Below are positions 26,819 to 35,190 of a stretch of DNA of 64,000 bases, in pieces. Source of the stretch: Lachnospiraceae bacterium (GTDB lineage: Bacteria > Bacillota > Clostridia > Lachnospirales > Lachnospiraceae); assembly GCA_910575255.1 (NCBI GenBank), contig CAJTEM010000026.1, positions 18,518 to 82,517 on the forward strand, in the 5' to 3' direction. A program made the translations under genes and the position numbers. The notes below the pieces were generated by a model, which was given only the letters and a program-made list of their open reading frames with translations, was not told where the DNA came from and did not search any database. Numbering within the stretch: the stretch's first letter is position 1; each line of letters starts with the position of its first letter.

Positions 26819-26983
26819 TAGTATAACCCGTTTTAAATACCTTTCTGTTTCGGCAAGGATACTTTTCCGAGAGTGCAGAGGGAAAAGCGGAGGCGTAGTG
26901 GGGCTACGTTGAGCATTTTCCCTCTGTGCTATCGGGAAAGCAGACTGGCGAAACGGAAGGTTATTTAAAACGGGTTATACTAG
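26818..26983. repeat. 166-bp palindromic repeat, copy 2 of family A
   Basis: Same length as the element at 5242-5407. The outer 22 bases pair perfectly (CTAGTATAACCCGTTTTAAA inward from both ends). An inner stem (CAGAGGGAAAA / TTTTCCCTCTG) surrounds GGCGTAGTGGGGCTACG, matching the core of copy 1. No coding capacity. Confidence 0.87.
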
Positions 26984-27019
26984 TACAACCCGACATTCAA
27001 AGACTTGCTTTTACCGTAA

Positions 27020-27271
27020 CTAAAGCCCTCTCTCAATCAAAAGCTGCTTGTCCTTCCTGCTCAGCCTTTTTATCGCACATTCCCGCTTCATTGCCTCCTG
27101 CCGGGTGGCAAACTCCTCATAATATACCAGCTCTACCGGCCGTCTTCCCTTTGTGTATTTGGCGCCCCGCCCTTCGTTATGAATCCGGACCCGCTCCTTC
27201 AGATGGTTTGTCCAACCACAGTAAAAGGTCCCGTCCGCACAACGCAGCAGGTACGTATAATTCTGTTCCAT
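27020..27271 (-). CDS. GIY-YIG domain protein (UPF0213 type)
   Basis: 83 aa, a stand-alone GIY-YIG nuclease fold: YTYLLRCADGTFYCGWTNHL carries the Y-x(n)-GWT variant of GIY..YIG, followed by the conserved Arg (LKERVRIHN), KYTKGRRPVELVYYE and a family-typical RE.AIK segment. Small proteins like this are widespread, and their substrate is generally unknown. Full length for the family and monocistronic. A TTGACA at 27345-27340 could start it, but the matching -10 is poor. Confidence 0.9.
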   Translation of the reverse strand: MEQNYTYLLRCADGTFYCGWTNHLKERVRIHNEGRGAKYTKGRRPVELVYYEEFATRQEAMKRECAIKRLSRKDKQLLIERGL

Positions 27272-27367
27272 CTCCCACCCTCTCTGACTGTCTGTCCTGT
27301 ATCCTTCTACCGCCTACTCTAAACGCTTAGACTTCCTTCTGTCAAGGGTATTTTTCTTTACCCGGCA

Positions 27368-27440
27368 AGGGAATATTCAGCCTTGGAAAAGAGAGGGGAG
27401 GCGTACCTTTCGGCAGAACTTAACTAACGATATTGCCTTT
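27368..27440. repeat. Degenerate end of a family B repeat
   Basis: CCTTGGAAAAGAGAGGGGA, GGCGTACCTTTCGG and ACTTAACTAACGATA match the GTACGCC-containing end of copies 1 and 2 including the outer TIR, but no complete partner arm is present. A solo or decayed element. A second such end lies at 27733-27772 (TTGGCGTACCTTTGGG ... TTGACA). Confidence 0.6.
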
Positions 27441-27651
27441 GAACAGCAACAAGGCAGATGGAAAGGCTCCCCGCATCTGCTATGTAGACGGCATCCGTGC
27501 TTGCAAGTTCACGCATACCGTCCAGGTTTCCCTGATCTATCTGAAGCACCAGCTGAATGCGGGCTGCCATCCCCATTGCCCTACCCTTATAATCTATTCT
27601 TTCTATGCTGAAATCGTGCTTATCCAGATATCCCAAAATAGTATCTCCCAA
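27424..27651 (-). pseudogene. Unrecognised gene remnant
   Basis: 75 codons from a TTG, immediately preceded in frame by a stop. The reading ILGYLDKHDFSIERIDYKGR and GMAARIQLVLQIDQGNLDGM looks protein-like but I do not recognise a family. A protein-like reading in another frame just upstream (TEEEIDSGKKCL, then a stop) suggests a longer gene broken by stops or a frameshift. Its own stop TAG falls in the repeat end at 27424-27440. Flanked on both sides by family B repeat ends. Function unknown. Confidence 0.3.
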
Positions 27652-27803
27652 AATTCAGCAGATCTCACAGACATTTTTTGCCAGAATCAATTTCCTCTTC
27701 CGTAACTGTTCAGATAAAAATAAGCGATTTTCTTGGCGTACCTTTGGGAATTGATGAACAAATTGACATAGATCCCTGAATAGTTACTCTCTTCCCAATC
27801 TGT

Positions 27804-27851
27804 CAGGCGCCGGATCCTCTGTGCTTAAAAGCCCTGAAGATCCGGCGCCTG
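27804..27851. terminator. Strong hairpin after the DUF3794 gene
   Basis: A perfect 13-bp stem CAGGCGCCGGATC (27804-27816) pairs with 27839-27851. It lies 16 bases after the stop of the minus-strand spore gene, but there is no T-run on that strand. A weak TCATTATTT follows on the plus strand. Probably a transcript 3'-end structure. Confidence 0.45.
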
Positions 27852-27866
27852 TCATTATTTCTCCTT

Positions 27867-29447
27867 TTATGCCCGCACAATCTCTTTCACCAGGATCAGG
27901 CAATCCCCCGTCCTCACGGTATCGGATGACAGATTATTCGTGGTGATGATATTGTCCACGGTCGTGTGGAAACGCTTGGCAATATCCCAGAGAGAGTCGC
28001 CCTCCTGCACCAGATAGCCGACGATTCCCGGCATCTGCTGCAGTTTTTTGGTATCCAGCGGCGCTGTCTCCGCCTGTTTGATTACCATCTGGCGGACCGG
28101 CTGCAGCACCAGCATATCCAGAAGAAGTATGGCCTTGACTTCCACCGTATCGCCGCCGATCATGGCCGCTGTCAGCTGTTCCACATCGGTCTCCAGATAC
28201 CAGACGCTGTCCTCCCGGATGTCCGGTACCTCTGCTTCGTAATGGAACGGCAGAAGCTCTGTCACCGACTGTACCGGCCGGCTGTCGTCATCAGTCAGAT
28301 AAAGAATCCTTACTTCCAGAGCTCCATCCATAACCAATGTGTTTTCTTTTGTTTCCACCTCATCCAGTCTTACCGTACCAGTGCTGTGGCAAATCTGCAG
28401 CGCCCTCGGTCCCCCTCCGACGGATACCTTTTCTGCAATTTTGCATTTTCCCGTATTTCTGGTCAGAATATGGTCAAAGCAGGCTTCCCCGGTATCCACT
28501 GCCAGCTCCCGGTTCGTTGCATAAAGATCGCTGAGAATATCCAGCTGACGCTCTTCGTAAAGCCGGATGTCCAGCTCGATCACTGCATCCACGTCCAGTT
28601 CCCGCATCTCCCCGTCATAATCCGGCTTTTCCTCTATCCCTTTATGTATCAGCCGTGCGGAAATGGCTGGGATCATTTCCTCCACTGCCCCCTGCATCTC
28701 CAGTTCCCCGGAGAAGGGAATCGCCTCCTCCACCCACTGGACCATGGCGCTCTCACCCTCTCCCTCATAGATAGCAAATACCATCAGGGTGCCTTCCAGA
28801 TGAATCTTGCCATCCAATGGCCTGGCTGTTACCCCGGACAGACGCATTTCTGTCCAAAGGACCCGGTCAATTGCCGGTTTTGTTCCGGATAAGGTGATCT
28901 CTTCCTTTAACCGGTAGGTGTCCTTGCGCCGCAGGGCAATCGCTGCCACGTCGATCGTCCGTTTCAGTGTCTCCACCTGCGGAATTCCGTCCTCCTCATC
29001 CTCCACGCTGCCTATATCAACCGCTGCTTCCGTATCAACCAGAGACTCCACCTTAATCTCCAGTGTCACGATTCCTTTGATACTCAGTTTGCGGGAGTTG
29101 ATAATGTCAGCGTTGAGATCCTCCAGCTGCCAGCTGATCCCCACATAATCCTTCTCCTCGAGTCCAGGCACATTCACAGTCTCTTCAAAGGGGATCAGAC
29201 CACCCAGGGTTTGCAGGCCTCCCTCTTCCTTGCGGTACAGCACATGAAAATCCAGCTTTCCCCGAATCACCACCCGCTCATTTTGCGTTTTCACCGGCTC
29301 CATCTGGATCTCGCCGGTATCCAGGATGACCTGTGCGATATCACTCATGGTATCCGGGACAATGAAATCATCATCCAGCGTTACCTGTGTGTTGACCTGA
29401 TTTTTCCAGCGGTTCATATGTATATTCTGCTTTACCAGCTCCAACAT
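27867..29447 (-). CDS. DUF3794 (SPOCS) and LysM domain spore protein
   Basis: 526 aa. The bulk is DUF3794/SPOCS repeats (IPDTMSDIAQVILDTGE; GKLDFHVLYRKEE; FHYEAEVPDIREDS), the domain found in clostridial spore-coat-related proteins. A C-terminal LysM (~475-520; YLVQEGDSLWDIAKRFHTT and NNLSSDTVRTGDCLILVKE) binds peptidoglycan or cortex. Likely made in the mother cell and deposited at the forespore surface. ATG 29447 has AGGTGG nine bases upstream; the GTG at 29456 abuts that site. The upstream promoter matches the sigma-E consensus, which supports the sporulation role. Confidence 0.92.
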   Translation of the reverse strand: MLELVKQNIHMNRWKNQVNTQVTLDDDFIVPDTMSDIAQVILDTGEIQMEPVKTQNERVVIRGKLDFHVLYRKEEGGLQTLGGLIPFEETVNVPGLEEKDYVGISWQLEDLNADIINSRKLSIKGIVTLEIKVESLVDTEAAVDIGSVEDEEDGIPQVETLKRTIDVAAIALRRKDTYRLKEEITLSGTKPAIDRVLWTEMRLSGVTARPLDGKIHLEGTLMVFAIYEGEGESAMVQWVEEAIPFSGELEMQGAVEEMIPAISARLIHKGIEEKPDYDGEMRELDVDAVIELDIRLYEERQLDILSDLYATNRELAVDTGEACFDHILTRNTGKCKIAEKVSVGGGPRALQICHSTGTVRLDEVETKENTLVMDGALEVRILYLTDDDSRPVQSVTELLPFHYEAEVPDIREDSVWYLETDVEQLTAAMIGGDTVEVKAILLLDMLVLQPVRQMVIKQAETAPLDTKKLQQMPGIVGYLVQEGDSLWDIAKRFHTTVDNIITTNNLSSDTVRTGDCLILVKEIVRA

Positions 29448-29489
29448 AAAAAGCACCCACCTTACTTTCTATTTTCCTCTTTTATAGAA

Positions 29490-29518
29490 AGTGTATGTGG
29501 ATACTCTCTTAATTATGA
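29490..29518 (-). promoter_or_regulatory. Sigma-E-type sporulation promoter
   Basis: On the minus strand, TCATAAT (29518-29512), a 14-base spacer and CATACACT (29497-29490). The -10 is a perfect match to the sigma-E consensus CATACANT and the -35 is close to KMATATT. It lies 43 bases upstream of the DUF3794-LysM start. Confidence 0.8.
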
Positions 29519-29595
29519 TTGTTATTCTTCCGGTTTACAGCCGCTGTGTTCCTGCATAGTCAAAACGGCAGGCACATGTAACCTGTGCGAACGGG

Positions 29596-30441
29596 TCATT
29601 CTGAGTCATACTCTTCCAGGAAATGATGGCGCACACCATTTTTGACATACCCGATACAGGCATCCAGGTTCACATTTTCCACACTTTTGAAAATATTTGT
29701 CTCAATATGGGGATTGATCTGCCGGAAATGCCGGATCAGCTGTTTCATCTCCTGCCTCTTGGATGATGCCGCCATCTCCTCCAACGCCTGTTCTCTGGCA
29801 ATCTGTTCCGTGAATCGGCAGGCACATTGCAGGAAACGCAGATGATTATATTCCTTCCACGCCAGGATATCCTCCTCCTTGACCAGATATAACGGACGGA
29901 TCAGCTCCATCCCCGCAAAATTGGTACTGTGCAGCTTCGGCATCATGGTATTCACCTGTGCCCCATAGAGCATGCTCATCAGAATTGTCTCAATCACATC
30001 ATCAAAATGATGCCCCAGGGCGATCTTGTTGCAGCCCAGCTCGCGGGCATTGGCATACAGATTCCCCCGGCGCATCCGTGCACACAGATAACAGGGTGAC
30101 CCCCCGGCATCTGCCACAGTGTCAAAAATATCCGATCGGAAGATATGGATCGGAATCCCCATTATCTTCGCATTTTCCTCAATCAGCTGGCGGTTGGCCG
30201 GATGATAGCCTGGATCCATCACCAGGAATTTCAGTCCGAACTCCATCCGGCCATGACGGAGAATCTCCTGCATGCATTTTGCCAGCAGCATGGAATCCTT
30301 TCCGCCGGAAATGCACACCGCGATATTATCTCCCTCGCAGATCAGCTCGTATTCATTTAAAGCCTTGACAAACGGGCGCCAAATCTCCTTGCGGAAGCGT
30401 TTGATAATGCTCCGTTCAATCTCACGGCATCGTTCTTCCAT
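29596..30441 (-). CDS. ttcA: TtcA-family tRNA 2-thiolation protein
   Basis: 281-aa PP-loop ATPase of the TtcA/TtuA group, which thiolates tRNA cytidine 32 (or a related base) using a [4Fe-4S] cluster. Seen: the P-loop AVCISGGKDSMLLAK; the cluster Cys pair GGSPCYLCARMRRGNLY; ALGHHFDDVIETILMSMLYG; and a third Cys region LRFLQCACRF. ATG 30441 has GGAG five bases upstream. The frame stays open to the stop of cysE at 30586, so the two genes share one frame separated by a single TAG. Confidence 0.88.
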   Translation of the reverse strand: MEERCREIERSIIKRFRKEIWRPFVKALNEYELICEGDNIAVCISGGKDSMLLAKCMQEILRHGRMEFGLKFLVMDPGYHPANRQLIEENAKIMGIPIHIFRSDIFDTVADAGGSPCYLCARMRRGNLYANARELGCNKIALGHHFDDVIETILMSMLYGAQVNTMMPKLHSTNFAGMELIRPLYLVKEEDILAWKEYNHLRFLQCACRFTEQIAREQALEEMAASSKRQEMKQLIRHFRQINPHIETNIFKSVENVNLDACIGYVKNGVRHHFLEEYDSE

Positions 30442-30564
30442 CTTTTCTCCATTCTGTATTTGTTTCCTGCGCCGGTTTTTGCTGCGTGTAAACGCAGAAT
30501 CCACCTTACAAAAATCGTTTCCTATAGAACGGTCACTTGTTCTCCTCCGGGAGCTGCGGTTCGT

Positions 30565-30762
30565 CTTCTTCCCGGAACCCGTTTCCTACTCTGAATCCCC
30601 TTCCTGCCCGGAACCCGTTTCCTTCCTGGAATCCGCTTCCTGCCCGGAACCCGTTTCCTTCCTGAAATCCGCTTCCTGCCCGGAACCCGTTTCCTTCCTG
30701 AAATCCGCTTCCTGCCCGGAACCCGTTTCCTTCCTGGAATCCGCTTCCTGCCCGGACAACCG
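30565..30762. repeat. 36-bp tandem repeat at the 3' end of cysE
   Basis: About 4.5 near-identical 36-bp units (unit starts CTTCCTGCCCGGAACCCG on the plus strand) plus a degenerate unit at 30565-30600. Each unit encodes 12 aa of the form GQEAD(S/F)RKETGS on the minus strand. Differences between units are single bases, so expansion is recent. Confidence 0.92.
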
Positions 30763-31389
30763 GCCGCTCAGTCTCTGCAGTTCCTCCTCCAGCTGTTTCA
30801 CCCGTTCCTCCATCTTGGCATACTGCTCCACAGTCACGGCTGCCGCTATCTGCTTTTTCGGCACAGGCACTCCTCCGATCTTAACCGGGCGGGCCGGTAT
30901 TCCCACTGCCGTCGTATCGTTCTCCAGAGGCTTTAAGAGCACGGCATTGGCCGCAATCGTACAATTGTCTCCCACCTCAAACGCCCCGAGGATCTTGGCG
31001 CCGGCCCCCACGGTAACATTGTTCCCCAGAGTCGGGTGCCGCTTGCCCTTATTAAGGCCCACGCCCCCCAGGGTAACCCCCTGATAGATCGTGCAATTGT
31101 CACCGACCACTGTGGTCTCTCCGATCACCACACCGCAGCCATGGTCAATCAGAATCCCATGCCCCAGCTCCGCACCCGGATGAATCTCAATCAGTGTCAG
31201 GAAACGGGCAATCTGCGAAATCAGACGCGCCAAAAAAAGCATTCTGTGCTTATAAAACCAATGTGCGAAGCGATGCCAGATCATGGCATGTACTCCCTGG
31301 TATAGCAGCAGTACCTCCCAAGCACTTCTTGCCGCAGGATCCCGCTCCTGAACCGCCTTTACATCCAGCCAGATATCTTTCAAAATCAT
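30586..31389 (-). CDS. cysE: Serine O-acetyltransferase with repetitive C-terminal tail
   Basis: 267 aa. The first ~200 aa are a complete CysE: DPAARSAWEVLLLYQGVHA, then the left-handed beta-helix with IHPGAELGHGILIDHGCGVV, IGETTVVGDNCTIYQGVTLG and GVGLNKGKRHPTLGNNV, ending GIPARPVKIGG. It acetylates serine with acetyl-CoA, the first step of cysteine synthesis. A short coiled coil (KMEERVKQLEEELQRLSGRL) and then five 12-aa charged repeats (GQEAD.RKETGS) follow, which CysE normally lacks. ATG 31389 has AGAGG nine bases upstream. The stop TAG lies inside a mutated repeat unit. Confidence 0.95.
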   Translation of the reverse strand: MILKDIWLDVKAVQERDPAARSAWEVLLLYQGVHAMIWHRFAHWFYKHRMLFLARLISQIARFLTLIEIHPGAELGHGILIDHGCGVVIGETTVVGDNCTIYQGVTLGGVGLNKGKRHPTLGNNVTVGAGAKILGAFEVGDNCTIAANAVLLKPLENDTTAVGIPARPVKIGGVPVPKKQIAAAVTVEQYAKMEERVKQLEEELQRLSGRLSGQEADSRKETGSGQEADFRKETGSGQEADFRKETGSGQEADSRKETGSGQEGDSE

Positions 31390-31428
31390 AATTGTCATCC
31401 TCTTTTTCTCTGCCCTAAATATTTCCAT

Positions 31429-31458
31429 ATCATACCATATGACACAGAGAGATGACAA
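31429..31458 (-). promoter_or_regulatory. Sigma-A-type promoter of cysE
   Basis: TTGTCA (31458-31453) and TATGAT (31434-31429) with an 18-base spacer, 40 bases before the cysE ATG. Confidence 0.7.
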
Positions 31459-31570
31459 GTGCAACCTGTAAAATTCTCACGGCGAACGCAAGCCTTTTGG
31501 GTTGGAAGGTACGCCATACCAATTGCCGATAGTCAAAAGCTTGCGTTTACTGTGACAGAATTTTGCACTT
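31457..31570. repeat. 114-bp inverted repeat, small MITE-like element
   Basis: The ends AAGTGCAA and TTGCACTT pair, as do AAAATTCTCAC / GTGACAGAATTTT and AACGCAAG / CTTGCGTT. The loop carries GGAAGGTACGCCATACC, resembling the GTACGCC end of family B. It fills the gap between the lipoprotein gene and the cysE promoter. Confidence 0.7.
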
Positions 31571-31583
31571 CTGCCGCAGCAAT

Positions 31584-32015
31584 TTACTGAAATATCACCG
31601 GATTTTCCAGATATTCGGTCTGAACCACAATATAGGGATAAGATTTCTCCACTCCTACGGTCTCTCCCTTTTCCGGCCCTTTCAGTTCCGTGTCGATCAC
31701 GATGGAATTCTCGGTCAGATACAGTTCATTGACTGAAATACTGTATCCGCCGGTGGCCTGCTCCCCATACCCGACCACTATGTAGAGTCCCTGGTCATTG
31801 CTGTAGGTCAGCTTGAAGGGCGCCGGCTTTTTCTCTTCAATCAGATTTTTCAGCTCTTCCGGCAAATCTGTCTCTCCCACAATCGTGCTTTCCAGATCAC
31901 GCACCTTATCCTGGTTCTCCTTCTCGACACTGCACCCTGTTAAAACACGAACCATTAATACCCACAACAGCAAAAAGACCACCCATATCATTTTCCCATC
32001 CAGCCTTCTGCTCAT
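31584..32015 (-). CDS. PrcB-like domain lipoprotein
   Basis: 143 aa. A basic N-terminus, hydrophobic span and lipobox LTGC place the lipidated Cys at residue 28, so the mature protein is anchored on the outer face of the membrane. The C-terminal ~75 aa (IVVGYGEQATGGYSISVNEL, ending YPYIVVQTEYLENPVIF) match the PrcB C-terminal domain, first described as a protease-complex subunit. No protease gene is adjacent. GGGAGG lies five bases before the ATG. Role unknown. Confidence 0.8.
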   Translation of the reverse strand: MSRRLDGKMIWVVFLLLWVLMVRVLTGCSVEKENQDKVRDLESTIVGETDLPEELKNLIEEKKPAPFKLTYSNDQGLYIVVGYGEQATGGYSISVNELYLTENSIVIDTELKGPEKGETVGVEKSYPYIVVQTEYLENPVIFQ

Positions 32016-32106
32016 AACAACCTCCCATAAAATTTGACTACTACCAGTCTATTCCGCCGTCACCCTTTCTATGCCTGTTCCCGTAACATTTCACTCCAAT
32101 CGTGCC

Positions 32107-32135
32107 TTGCCAAAAGAACCTCTATCGCTTAAAAT
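32107..32135 (+). promoter_or_regulatory. Sigma-A-type promoter of the dehydrogenase operon
   Basis: TTGCCA (32107-32112) and TAAAAT (32130-32135) with a 17-base spacer, about 40 bases before the start at 32176. Confidence 0.7.
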
Positions 32136-32175
32136 GGAGGCAGCAATTTTTCTTCACGAAAGGACAAATCATGTC

Positions 32176-33390
32176 ATGAATATTTTCAGAAAATGCTATT
32201 GCCGCACCTTTCAGGCGGCCTTTCGCCTTGCGCTGCCGCTGCTTCCTTATCGAAGCCCGCAGCTATTATCCGGTATTGACCGTGTGCCAAAGATCCTCCG
32301 CCAGCAGCATTGTACCCGGGTGCTGATCGTCACGGATGCTGATATTACCCGGCTTAAGCTGATCCGTCCGCTTCAGCAGGCGCTTACAAGACAGGGGATT
32401 TCCTGGTTCTGCTATGATAGGACCAGCGCCAACCCCACTACCGACAATGTTGAAGAAGCGAAAGCGCTTTATCTGAAGCATGGCTGCAGCGCCATTATCG
32501 GTTTTGGCGGTGGTTCCAGCCTGGACTGTGCCAAGGCCGCCGGTGCGCGGATTGTAAAGCCTCGCCAGTCCCTGCAAAAAATGAAAGGGATTTTGAAAAT
32601 CCGCCGCAGGCTGCCGCTTTTGATCGCGATTCCCACAACAGCGGGCACGGGAAGCGAGGCAACGCTGGCTGCTGTGATTACGGATTCTGTTACCCGCCGC
32701 AAATATCCGATCAATGATTTTGTCCTCACCCCGGACTATGCGGTACTGGATCCTTGCATTACTGTCAGCCTGCCGCCATTTCTCACTGCCACCACCGGCA
32801 TAGATGCACTCACCCACGCCATCGAAGCCTACCTTGGGAATTCTGCCACCCGGGATACCCGGAAAGCTGCCCGGAAAGCCGTTCATCTGATTTTCACCAG
32901 CCTGGATCAGGCCTTTCGGGACGGTACGGATATCCGTGCCCGCAAATGCATGCTGATCGCTTCCTACTATGCCGGATGTGCGTTTACCAAATCCTATGTG
33001 GGATATGTCCATGCCATCGCTCATTCTCTGGGCGGGGAATACGGCGTCCCCCATGGATTGGCCAATGCCGTCCTGCTGCCGTCCGTTCTTGAGGCTTATG
33101 GCTCGTCCATCCACGAAAAGCTCCGCCAGCTCGCCATTGCCGCCGGTCTTGCTGACCGCCATACCCCTCGCAGGGAAGCCGCGAAGCGTTTCCTTGATGC
33201 CATTCATGAGATGAAAACACGTTTTGGAATACCATCTGCCATTCCCGAGCTTCGAAAAGAAGATATTCCCAGACTGGCACATTATGCCGACAGGGAGGCC
33301 AATCCTCTTTATCCGGTTCCTGTGTTGATGGATGCCGGGGAGCTGGAACGCCTTTACCTGATATTTTTAAGAAAAGAGGATAATCTATGA
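32176..33390 (+). CDS. Iron-containing alcohol dehydrogenase
   Basis: 404-aa group III (Fe) alcohol dehydrogenase. NAD-binding: GCSAIIGFGGGSSLDCAKA and PTTAGTGSEATLAAVI. Metal ligands: Asp and His in TGIDALTHAIEAYLG, and the two His in HAIAHSLGGEYGVPHGLANA. ATG 32176 has AAAGGA about ten bases upstream; longer in-frame starts exist but lie before the promoter -10. Its stop overlaps the aldehyde dehydrogenase start (ATGA), so alcohol-aldehyde-acid interconversion by a two-gene operon is likely. The substrate is not evident. Confidence 0.92.
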   Translation: MNIFRKCYCRTFQAAFRLALPLLPYRSPQLLSGIDRVPKILRQQHCTRVLIVTDADITRLKLIRPLQQALTRQGISWFCYDRTSANPTTDNVEEAKALYLKHGCSAIIGFGGGSSLDCAKAAGARIVKPRQSLQKMKGILKIRRRLPLLIAIPTTAGTGSEATLAAVITDSVTRRKYPINDFVLTPDYAVLDPCITVSLPPFLTATTGIDALTHAIEAYLGNSATRDTRKAARKAVHLIFTSLDQAFRDGTDIRARKCMLIASYYAGCAFTKSYVGYVHAIAHSLGGEYGVPHGLANAVLLPSVLEAYGSSIHEKLRQLAIAAGLADRHTPRREAAKRFLDAIHEMKTRFGIPSAIPELRKEDIPRLAHYADREANPLYPVPVLMDAGELERLYLIFLRKEDNL

Positions 33391-34766
33391 ACGAACAGGA
33401 AATTCAGAGACTCACAGACCGGCAGCGTTCCTGGTTTCTTACCGGTGCCACTCTGAGCATCGAACACCGCATACAGGCTCTCACACGGCTGAAGGCCTGT
33501 ATTCTGGAGCATGAAAATGCCATTCAGGAGGCGCTTTATAAGGATCTGGGAAAGAGCGGCTTTGAAAGCTACATGTGTGAGACCGGCCTGGTATTAAGTG
33601 AGATCTCCTATATGCTGAAGCATATCCGCCGCTTTGCGCGTGAGACGACAGTGCCCACGCCACTGGCTCAATTTTGTTCCCGCAGCTATCAGAAGCCGTC
33701 ACCCTATGGTGTGGTTCTGATTATGAGTCCCTGGAACTACCCGTTTTTGCTGACTGTGGAGCCTCTGGTGGATGCCATCGCTGCCGGAAACACCGTCATC
33801 GTCAAGCCCAGCGCCTATTCTCCCTGCACCAGCGAGATTCTCCGCTCTGTCCTCAACCAGTGCTTCGACGAAAAGGAGGTCGCCGTAGTCACCGGGGGAC
33901 GGGCCGAAAACACCTGCCTGCTGCAGCAGCATTTTGATTATATTTTCTTTACCGGAAGCCAGACTGTGGGAAAAGAGGTCCTGCGTCAGGCATCCGCCTG
34001 GCTCACCCCGGTTACATTGGAGCTGGGCGGGAAGAGTCCCTGCCTCGTGGAGCGAAGCGCCAATCTGCGCCTGGCCGCCAGGCGGATTGTGTTCGGCAAG
34101 TTTCTTAACTGCGGCCAGACCTGCGTGGCTCCTGATTATATCTACTGTGACGAACAGGTCAAAGACCGGCTGATCCGGGAAATCAAAAGGCAGATTACCC
34201 GGCAATTTGGCAAAAAGCCCCTTGACAATAAAAATTATGGGAAGATTATCAACGAAAAACATTTTCACCGGCTGACTGCTCTCATCGATCCTTCCAAAGT
34301 AATAATCGGCGGCAATTCTGACAGCCGGTCCCTTCAGATAGAACCTACGGTTATGGATGCAGTAACCTTCGAGGATCCTGTCATGCAGGAGGAAATTTTC
34401 GGGCCGATTCTGCCGATTTTAACTTATAAAACGTTTGATAAAGCGATTCATAAAATAAATCCCATGCCTCATCCACTGGCTTTTTACATCTTCACCTCCC
34501 AGCCGCAGACTGCACGCAAGGCCATCGCCCGCTGCGGCTTCGGCGGCGGATGCATCAATGATACTATTATCCACCTGGCCACCAGCGAGATGGGCTTCGG
34601 CGGCTTTGGGGAAAGCGGAATGGGCGCCTATCACGGAAAGGCAGGCTTTGATATCTTTTCTCATAAAAAGAGCATTGTAGATAAAAAGACCTGGCTGGAT
34701 CTTCCCATGCGCTATCAGCCATATCGAAGAATTTATGAAAAGCTGATTCATTTATTCCTGAAATAG
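33387..34766 (+). CDS. Aldehyde dehydrogenase (class 3 type)
   Basis: 459-aa NAD(P)-dependent aldehyde dehydrogenase without an N-terminal extension, as in class 3/fatty-aldehyde-type enzymes. Seen: GVVLIMSPWNYPFLLTVEPL, general base Glu in TLELGGKSPCLVE, nucleophile Cys in FLNCGQTCVAPDY, EEIFGPILPI, and a hydrophobic/basic C-terminus (YEKLIHLFLK). Overlaps the alcohol dehydrogenase by four bases. The pair probably detoxifies or ferments an aldehyde. Confidence 0.94.
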   Translation: MNEQEIQRLTDRQRSWFLTGATLSIEHRIQALTRLKACILEHENAIQEALYKDLGKSGFESYMCETGLVLSEISYMLKHIRRFARETTVPTPLAQFCSRSYQKPSPYGVVLIMSPWNYPFLLTVEPLVDAIAAGNTVIVKPSAYSPCTSEILRSVLNQCFDEKEVAVVTGGRAENTCLLQQHFDYIFFTGSQTVGKEVLRQASAWLTPVTLELGGKSPCLVERSANLRLAARRIVFGKFLNCGQTCVAPDYIYCDEQVKDRLIREIKRQITRQFGKKPLDNKNYGKIINEKHFHRLTALIDPSKVIIGGNSDSRSLQIEPTVMDAVTFEDPVMQEEIFGPILPILTYKTFDKAIHKINPMPHPLAFYIFTSQPQTARKAIARCGFGGGCINDTIIHLATSEMGFGGFGESGMGAYHGKAGFDIFSHKKSIVDKKTWLDLPMRYQPYRRIYEKLIHLFLK

Positions 34767-34839
34767 CCGGAAAGACCGTAACCGTTCAGATAACCCTTGA
34801 ACTGTTACAAAAGACCAAACCTCACAAAACATCTGAGCA

Positions 34840-34869
34840 AACCGCCATGCCCGAAAAAGCATGGCGGTT
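34840..34869. terminator. Hairpin terminator between convergent operons
   Basis: A perfect 11-bp stem AACCGCCATGC / GCATGGCGGTT with an 8-base loop, between the aldehyde dehydrogenase stop and the spoIIID stop. T content after the stem is modest on both strands, so it may serve both. Confidence 0.65.
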
Positions 34870-34887
34870 CCTGGTTTCCTCTTTCTC

Positions 34888-35163
34888 TTAATCATCCTGC
34901 TTGCTGCATATGGCCAGCCGATGCTGATACTTTTCCCGCGTGGCCAGCCCGCCGCGGATATGGCGCTCCGACTTGTTCACGTCCAACACCACCCGGGCCT
35001 GGGCTGCCAAGGACGGGTTGATGTGCTCCAGACGATCGGTTACGTCTTTATGTACCGTACTTTTGCTAATTCCGAACTTTTTCGCCGTCTGCCGCACCGT
35101 CGCATTGTGGTCTATAATGTAATTAGCAATGGCCACCGCCCGCTCTTCGATATAATCCTTCAT
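34888..35163 (-). CDS. spoIIID: Stage III sporulation transcription factor SpoIIID
   Basis: 91 aa, the mother-cell regulator that tunes the sigma-E regulon and helps switch on sigK. MKDYIEERAVAIANYIIDHN, the helix-turn-helix TVRQTAKKFGISKSTVHKDV and the basic NKSERHIRGGLATREKYQ are near-invariant SpoIIID features. ATG 35163 follows AAGGG by seven bases; the longer frame to 35307 crosses the promoter. The promoter at 35191-35219 fits sigma-E. Marks the organism as an endospore former. Confidence 0.97.
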   Translation of the reverse strand: MKDYIEERAVAIANYIIDHNATVRQTAKKFGISKSTVHKDVTDRLEHINPSLAAQARVVLDVNKSERHIRGGLATREKYQHRLAICSKQDD

Positions 35164-35190
35164 GGTTTTACCCTTGAGAACGTTTTTTAC

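Noticed and set aside
30565..30762. CRISPR-like array
   Set aside because: The 36-bp units are contiguous without spacers and keep the cysE reading frame.
32034..32039. TTGACT as a -35 for the alcohol dehydrogenase operon
   Set aside because: No suitable -10 at the right distance; the pair at 32107-32135 fits better.
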